From: Clostridia bacterium
Lineage (GTDB): Bacteria; Bacillota_A; Clostridia; Christensenellales; CAG-138
Assembly: GCA_017553815.1 (NCBI GenBank)
Contig: JAFZJT010000124.1
Span: forward strand, 1-9,172
Length of the DNA: 9,172 nucleotides
Direction: 5' to 3'
The position numbers were made by a program, and so were the translations under genes. The notes beneath the pieces are model-generated. The model did no database searches, was not told the origin of the DNA, and saw only the letters and a program-made list of their open reading frames with translations. Below, piece after piece: positions 6,862-9,172 of the stretch. Position 1 is the stretch's first letter, and each line of letters starts with the position of its first letter.

Positions 6862-7125
6862 CTCCTATAATATATTTAAACATTGATCAATATTCGATTT
6901 CAACGCTCTCATTTGGCGATTAGATGCAATTATTATGCGTCAAATTTGCGTCTTTTAATCAATATAATCATACCGTCAAGTATATCAAATAATAGATAGA
7001 CTTTTTAAAGCAACAACGAATCTCAATCTCTTTCATTCAGCATGTTGCAAAAATTGGATAATACATTTGCCCGGTTTGAAAATTACAAACCTAAAAATAT
7101 ATTGACTTGATGGTTGCTTTTTTCG
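6862..7125. other. AT-rich intergenic stretch with small repeats, no gene recognised
   Basis: This stretch is strikingly AT-rich compared with the GC-rich coding sequence on both sides. I see no credible protein frame and no tRNA. It holds a 10-bp palindrome ATTGATCAAT (6882-6891), a repeated ATCAATAT (6886-6893 and 6958-6965), and a tandem TGCGTC at 6936-6941 and 6947-6952, 11 bases apart. These could be regulator sites or chance features of AT-rich DNA; an untranslated RNA cannot be excluded. Confidence 0.5.
7073..7091. promoter_or_regulatory. Possible operator upstream of the peptidase-like gene promoter
   Basis: GGTTTG (7073-7078) and CAAACC (7086-7091) are exact inverted half-sites separated by the seven bases AAAATTA. 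The site lies about 35 bases upstream of the predicted -35 box, a plausible place for an activator. No regulator gene is in view, so this is only a candidate. Confidence 0.3.
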
Positions 7126-7154
7126 TTGACAACTGTATATTCGGGTGCTATTCT
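7126..7154 (+). promoter_or_regulatory. Predicted sigma-A-type promoter of the peptidase-like gene
   Basis: A consensus -35 TTGACA (7126-7131) is followed after exactly 17 bases by TATTCT (7149-7154, four of six consensus positions), preceded by TGC at 7146-7148, which supplies an extended -10 TGn. Transcription would start near 7160, giving a leader of about 110 bases before ATG 7272. Confidence 0.7.
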
Positions 7155-7159
7155 TAAGT

Positions 7160-7271
7160 TGCCGGCGAGCTCGAAATCCTCGCGTGATGCCCCCGATCGA
7201 ACCCCGAACCGGAGTGTATCTTCCGATTTAAAGAGCGCGCCGAGTAAAAAATTTTTTATCCGGAGGTCTAT
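7160..7271 (+). other. Long 5' leader of the peptidase-like gene
   Basis: The predicted leader is about 110 bases long. It contains a small stem GCGAG (7165-7169) / CTCGC (7179-7183), the palindrome TAAAAAATTTTTTA (7245-7258) and the ribosome site CGGAGG (7261-7266). I recognise no known riboswitch class. Parts of it (CTTAAGTTG, GAGCGCGC, ATTTTTTA, GAGGTCT) recur in the same order upstream of the gene at 378. Confidence 0.4.
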
Positions 7272-9172
7272 ATGAAGATCCGCAAACTCCTCGCAGCCGC
7301 TCTCGTGCTGATCATGGTTTTCGCTGCGATCCCCGTCTTCTCTCTCGCTGAAGGCGTTCGCACCGTAACCTATGAAGCGCAGCAGATGAGCAAACTCGAC
7401 CGCGTTTGGGCACAGCTCGATGCGGCCGAAGAAAAAGCACTCCTCTCAGCATCATCCCGCAATAAAAAGCAGGAAGTCATCTCCGCCGTTCTTGAGGCGG
7501 CTCTGAACATCAAGGACGTTGATAAGGACAGCTTTGCTGATTTCTCCGAAGACGGTTTCTTCTTCACCGTTGACGGCATGCAGTGCTCCTACAACTACCG
7601 TCTGAACAACGAGCTCAAGCCCGGCGCAACCCCCGTTCCCGCAAGCGAAGGCATCCAGGTGTTCAAGCCCGAGACCACCGTTGAGTACAACCGTGCGGCA
7701 GGCAACACCCCCGATTCCCCCAACGTTCTGCTCGTTGGTCCCTACTACGGCCACGACTACAACTTCACCGATCAGTACAAGAACGAGGCTCAGTCCATCG
7801 CCAACACCACCGGCGGCACCTACACCCTGATCCAGTCTGCTCAGGCGACCGGTCCTCAGATCGCGGTCAACATGCCCGATAAGGGCGTTGTTATCTGGGA
7901 CAGCCACGGCATCCAGACCGGCAACTCCTCCTATCTCTGCCTCACCACCAACAGCGGCATCACCGCCAACGACCTCAACAACGGTTGGGCGGTCAGCAAC
8001 GGCGCTTCCAGCGCCTACATCGACGGCCGTTACATCCAGAACCACGCCATCGGCGACCTCGGCAACTGCTTCGTTTGGATGGCAATGTGCCAGGGTATGA
8101 AGCTTGGCGGCGGCGGCAAGACCGGTACCGCTCTGCTCGCAAAGGGCGCAGGCGGCGTTTACGGCTATTCCCAGAACGTTTCCTTCGGCGGCGACTACAA
8201 GTATGAAGCCACCTTCTGGACCCAGATGAAGCAGGGCAAGACCGTTGCCGAAGCCATCCAGGTCATGAAGAACACCCATACCATTCCCGACGGCGCCGCT
8301 CGCGCATACCCCATCGTTATGAGCGCGACCGATCCCTTCCCCGCAAACCCCGACTCCAACCAGAACGTAACCTGCACCTGGAAGCTCATCGGCGGCAACA
8401 ACGGCAATGCCATCACCTCCGTCACCCTTTCGAGCGTTTCCGTAGCGGTTGGCTCCACCAAGAAGGCTACCCTCACCGTTCAGCCCAGCACCGCCAACTA
8501 CACCGTAACCTGGAGCACCTACAACTCCTCCATCGCAACCGTTGACAACAGCGGCAACGTTCGCGGCGTTTCGGCAGGCACCACCACCCTCTCCGCTGTC
8601 GTTCGCGACAACGTGGCCAACACTTCCTATACCCGCACCGCCACCATCACCGTTACCGGCGGCAGCAACCCCACTCCCACTCCCGTTCCCGGAACCTCCT
8701 ATGAGCGCGTTTACTCCATCGAGAACGGCGGCAGGTACATCCTCGTTGCCGATAACTCCGTATCCGGCACCACCGGCTACGCGGTAGGCAACAGCACCGT
8801 TTCCAACAACCGTTACCTCAACCCCGTTGCCGTCACCATCAACGGTTCCTACGCTTCCGTAAGCTCCGGCGTTGACGCGATCACCTGGACCGCTTCCGGC
8901 AACTCCACCTCCGGCTACACCTTCCGCAACGTTGGCAACAGCAAGTACATGGGCCTCGATTCCGCTCAGTACCTCTATCCCTCCACCACCTCCGTTGCTT
9001 GGAAGTACACCTCTTCCTACGGTCTTGACAACCAGATCGATACCGACGGTTACTACTACCTCAACTACAGCTCCGGCAAGTACACCACCTCCAAGAGCGC
9101 GGGCGCTATCCGCCTCTACAAGGTTTCCGGCGGCAGCGTTAACCCCACTCCCAGGCCCGCTCCCACCCCCAC
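7272..9172 (+). CDS. Large secreted protein with predicted clan CD cysteine peptidase domain, Big_2 domain and Pro-Thr linkers (3' truncated by window edge)
   Basis: The frame is open from ATG 7272 to the window end, 633 codons with no stop. CGGAGG ends five bases before the ATG. Residues 1-26 are a signal peptide (likely cut after FSLA). Residues about 27-145 are an unrecognised N-terminal region that could be a propeptide. Residues about 150-355 show a caspase/gingipain-type pattern: strand NVLLVGPYYG, strand KGVVIWD followed by S-H212-G, strand CFVWMAM followed by C273-QGM, then a glycine-rich loop, a GAGGVYGYSQNV strand and a helix TVAEAIQVMKN. H212 and C273 are the likely catalytic pair. 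Residues about 380-462 are a Big_2 Ig-like domain (ITSVTLSSVSVAVGS...TVTWSTYNSSIATVDNSGNVRGVSAGT). A PTPTPVP linker (467-473) leads to a Tyr/Ser/Gly-rich domain (475-618), possibly beta-trefoil-like, and a second PTPRPAPTP linker at the edge. Codon choice is very uniform (Thr ACC, Asn AAC, Ser TCC), suggesting high expression. Substrate unknown. Confidence 0.8.
   Translation, partial: MKIRKLLAAALVLIMVFAAIPVFSLAEGVRTVTYEAQQMSKLDRVWAQLDAAEEKALLSASSRNKKQEVISAVLEAALNIKDVDKDSFADFSEDGFFFTVDGMQCSYNYRLNNELKPGATPVPASEGIQVFKPETTVEYNRAAGNTPDSPNVLLVGPYYGHDYNFTDQYKNEAQSIANTTGGTYTLIQSAQATGPQIAVNMPDKGVVIWDSHGIQTGNSSYLCLTTNSGITANDLNNGWAVSNGASSAYIDGRYIQNHAIGDLGNCFVWMAMCQGMKLGGGGKTGTALLAKGAGGVYGYSQNVSFGGDYKYEATFWTQMKQGKTVAEAIQVMKNTHTIPDGAARAYPIVMSATDPFPANPDSNQNVTCTWKLIGGNNGNAITSVTLSSVSVAVGSTKKATLTVQPSTANYTVTWSTYNSSIATVDNSGNVRGVSAGTTTLSAVVRDNVANTSYTRTATITVTGGSNPTPTPVPGTSYERVYSIENGGRYILVADNSVSGTTGYAVGNSTVSNNRYLNPVAVTINGSYASVSSGVDAITWTASGNSTSGYTFRNVGNSKYMGLDSAQYLYPSTTSVAWKYTSSYGLDNQIDTDGYYYLNYSSGKYTTSKSAGAIRLYKVSGGSVNPTPRPAPTP

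Noticed and set aside
7452..8279. Long - strand open frame opposite the peptidase-like gene
   Set aside because: The Val/Gly/Ala-rich composition mirrors the biased + strand codons and no - strand promoter or ribosome site is seen; the + strand frame has a signal peptide and domains.
1..9172. tRNA, rRNA, CRISPR array, transposase or insertion sequence
   Set aside because: I looked for cloverleaf-like segments, regularly spaced direct repeats and transposase motifs and saw none in the window.

Overview
The window looks like a chromosomal segment of a fairly GC-rich, probably gut-associated Gram-positive anaerobe of the Clostridia type. The grounds are AGGAGG-type ribosome sites, secreted proteins with Big_2, InlB-type and dockerin modules, a Pro-Thr surface linker style, a clostridial GlmU-like acyltransferase and an archaeal-type AspRS. 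The genus cannot be named from the sequence. All recognised genes lie on the + strand.

Layout. Positions 1-278 hold the C-terminal end of a membrane-anchored surface protein, followed by a strong hairpin. From 378 to 6716 five genes run head to tail with gaps of -4, 60, 24 and 28 bases and no internal terminator: a secreted redoxin-like/InlB/dockerin protein; a single-frame fusion of peptidyl-tRNA hydrolase (Pth) with D-serine ammonia-lyase (DsdA); phosphoglucosamine mutase (glmM); a left-handed beta-helix acyltransferase resembling the GlmU acetyltransferase half; and an archaeal-type aspartyl-tRNA synthetase. A clear intrinsic terminator at 6757-6789 closes this unit. A 555-base intergenic region follows, with two further palindromes, an AT-rich stretch and a good sigma-A-type promoter. 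It drives a large secreted protein (7272 to the window edge) with a predicted clan CD (caspase/gingipain-fold) cysteine peptidase domain, a Big_2 domain, a Pro-Thr linker and an unrecognised aromatic-rich domain.

How it fits together. The central unit mixes translation housekeeping (Pth, AspRS) with amino-sugar supply for the cell wall (GlmM and the GlmU-like protein), and adds D-serine breakdown through the fusion. The flanking genes encode exported or surface proteins. The most unusual items are the Pth-DsdA fusion, the dockerin-bearing redoxin-like protein that has lost the first cysteine of its CxxC motif and is translationally coupled to that fusion, and the clan CD peptidase-like surface protein. 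Two secreted-protein genes also share short ordered blocks in their leaders.
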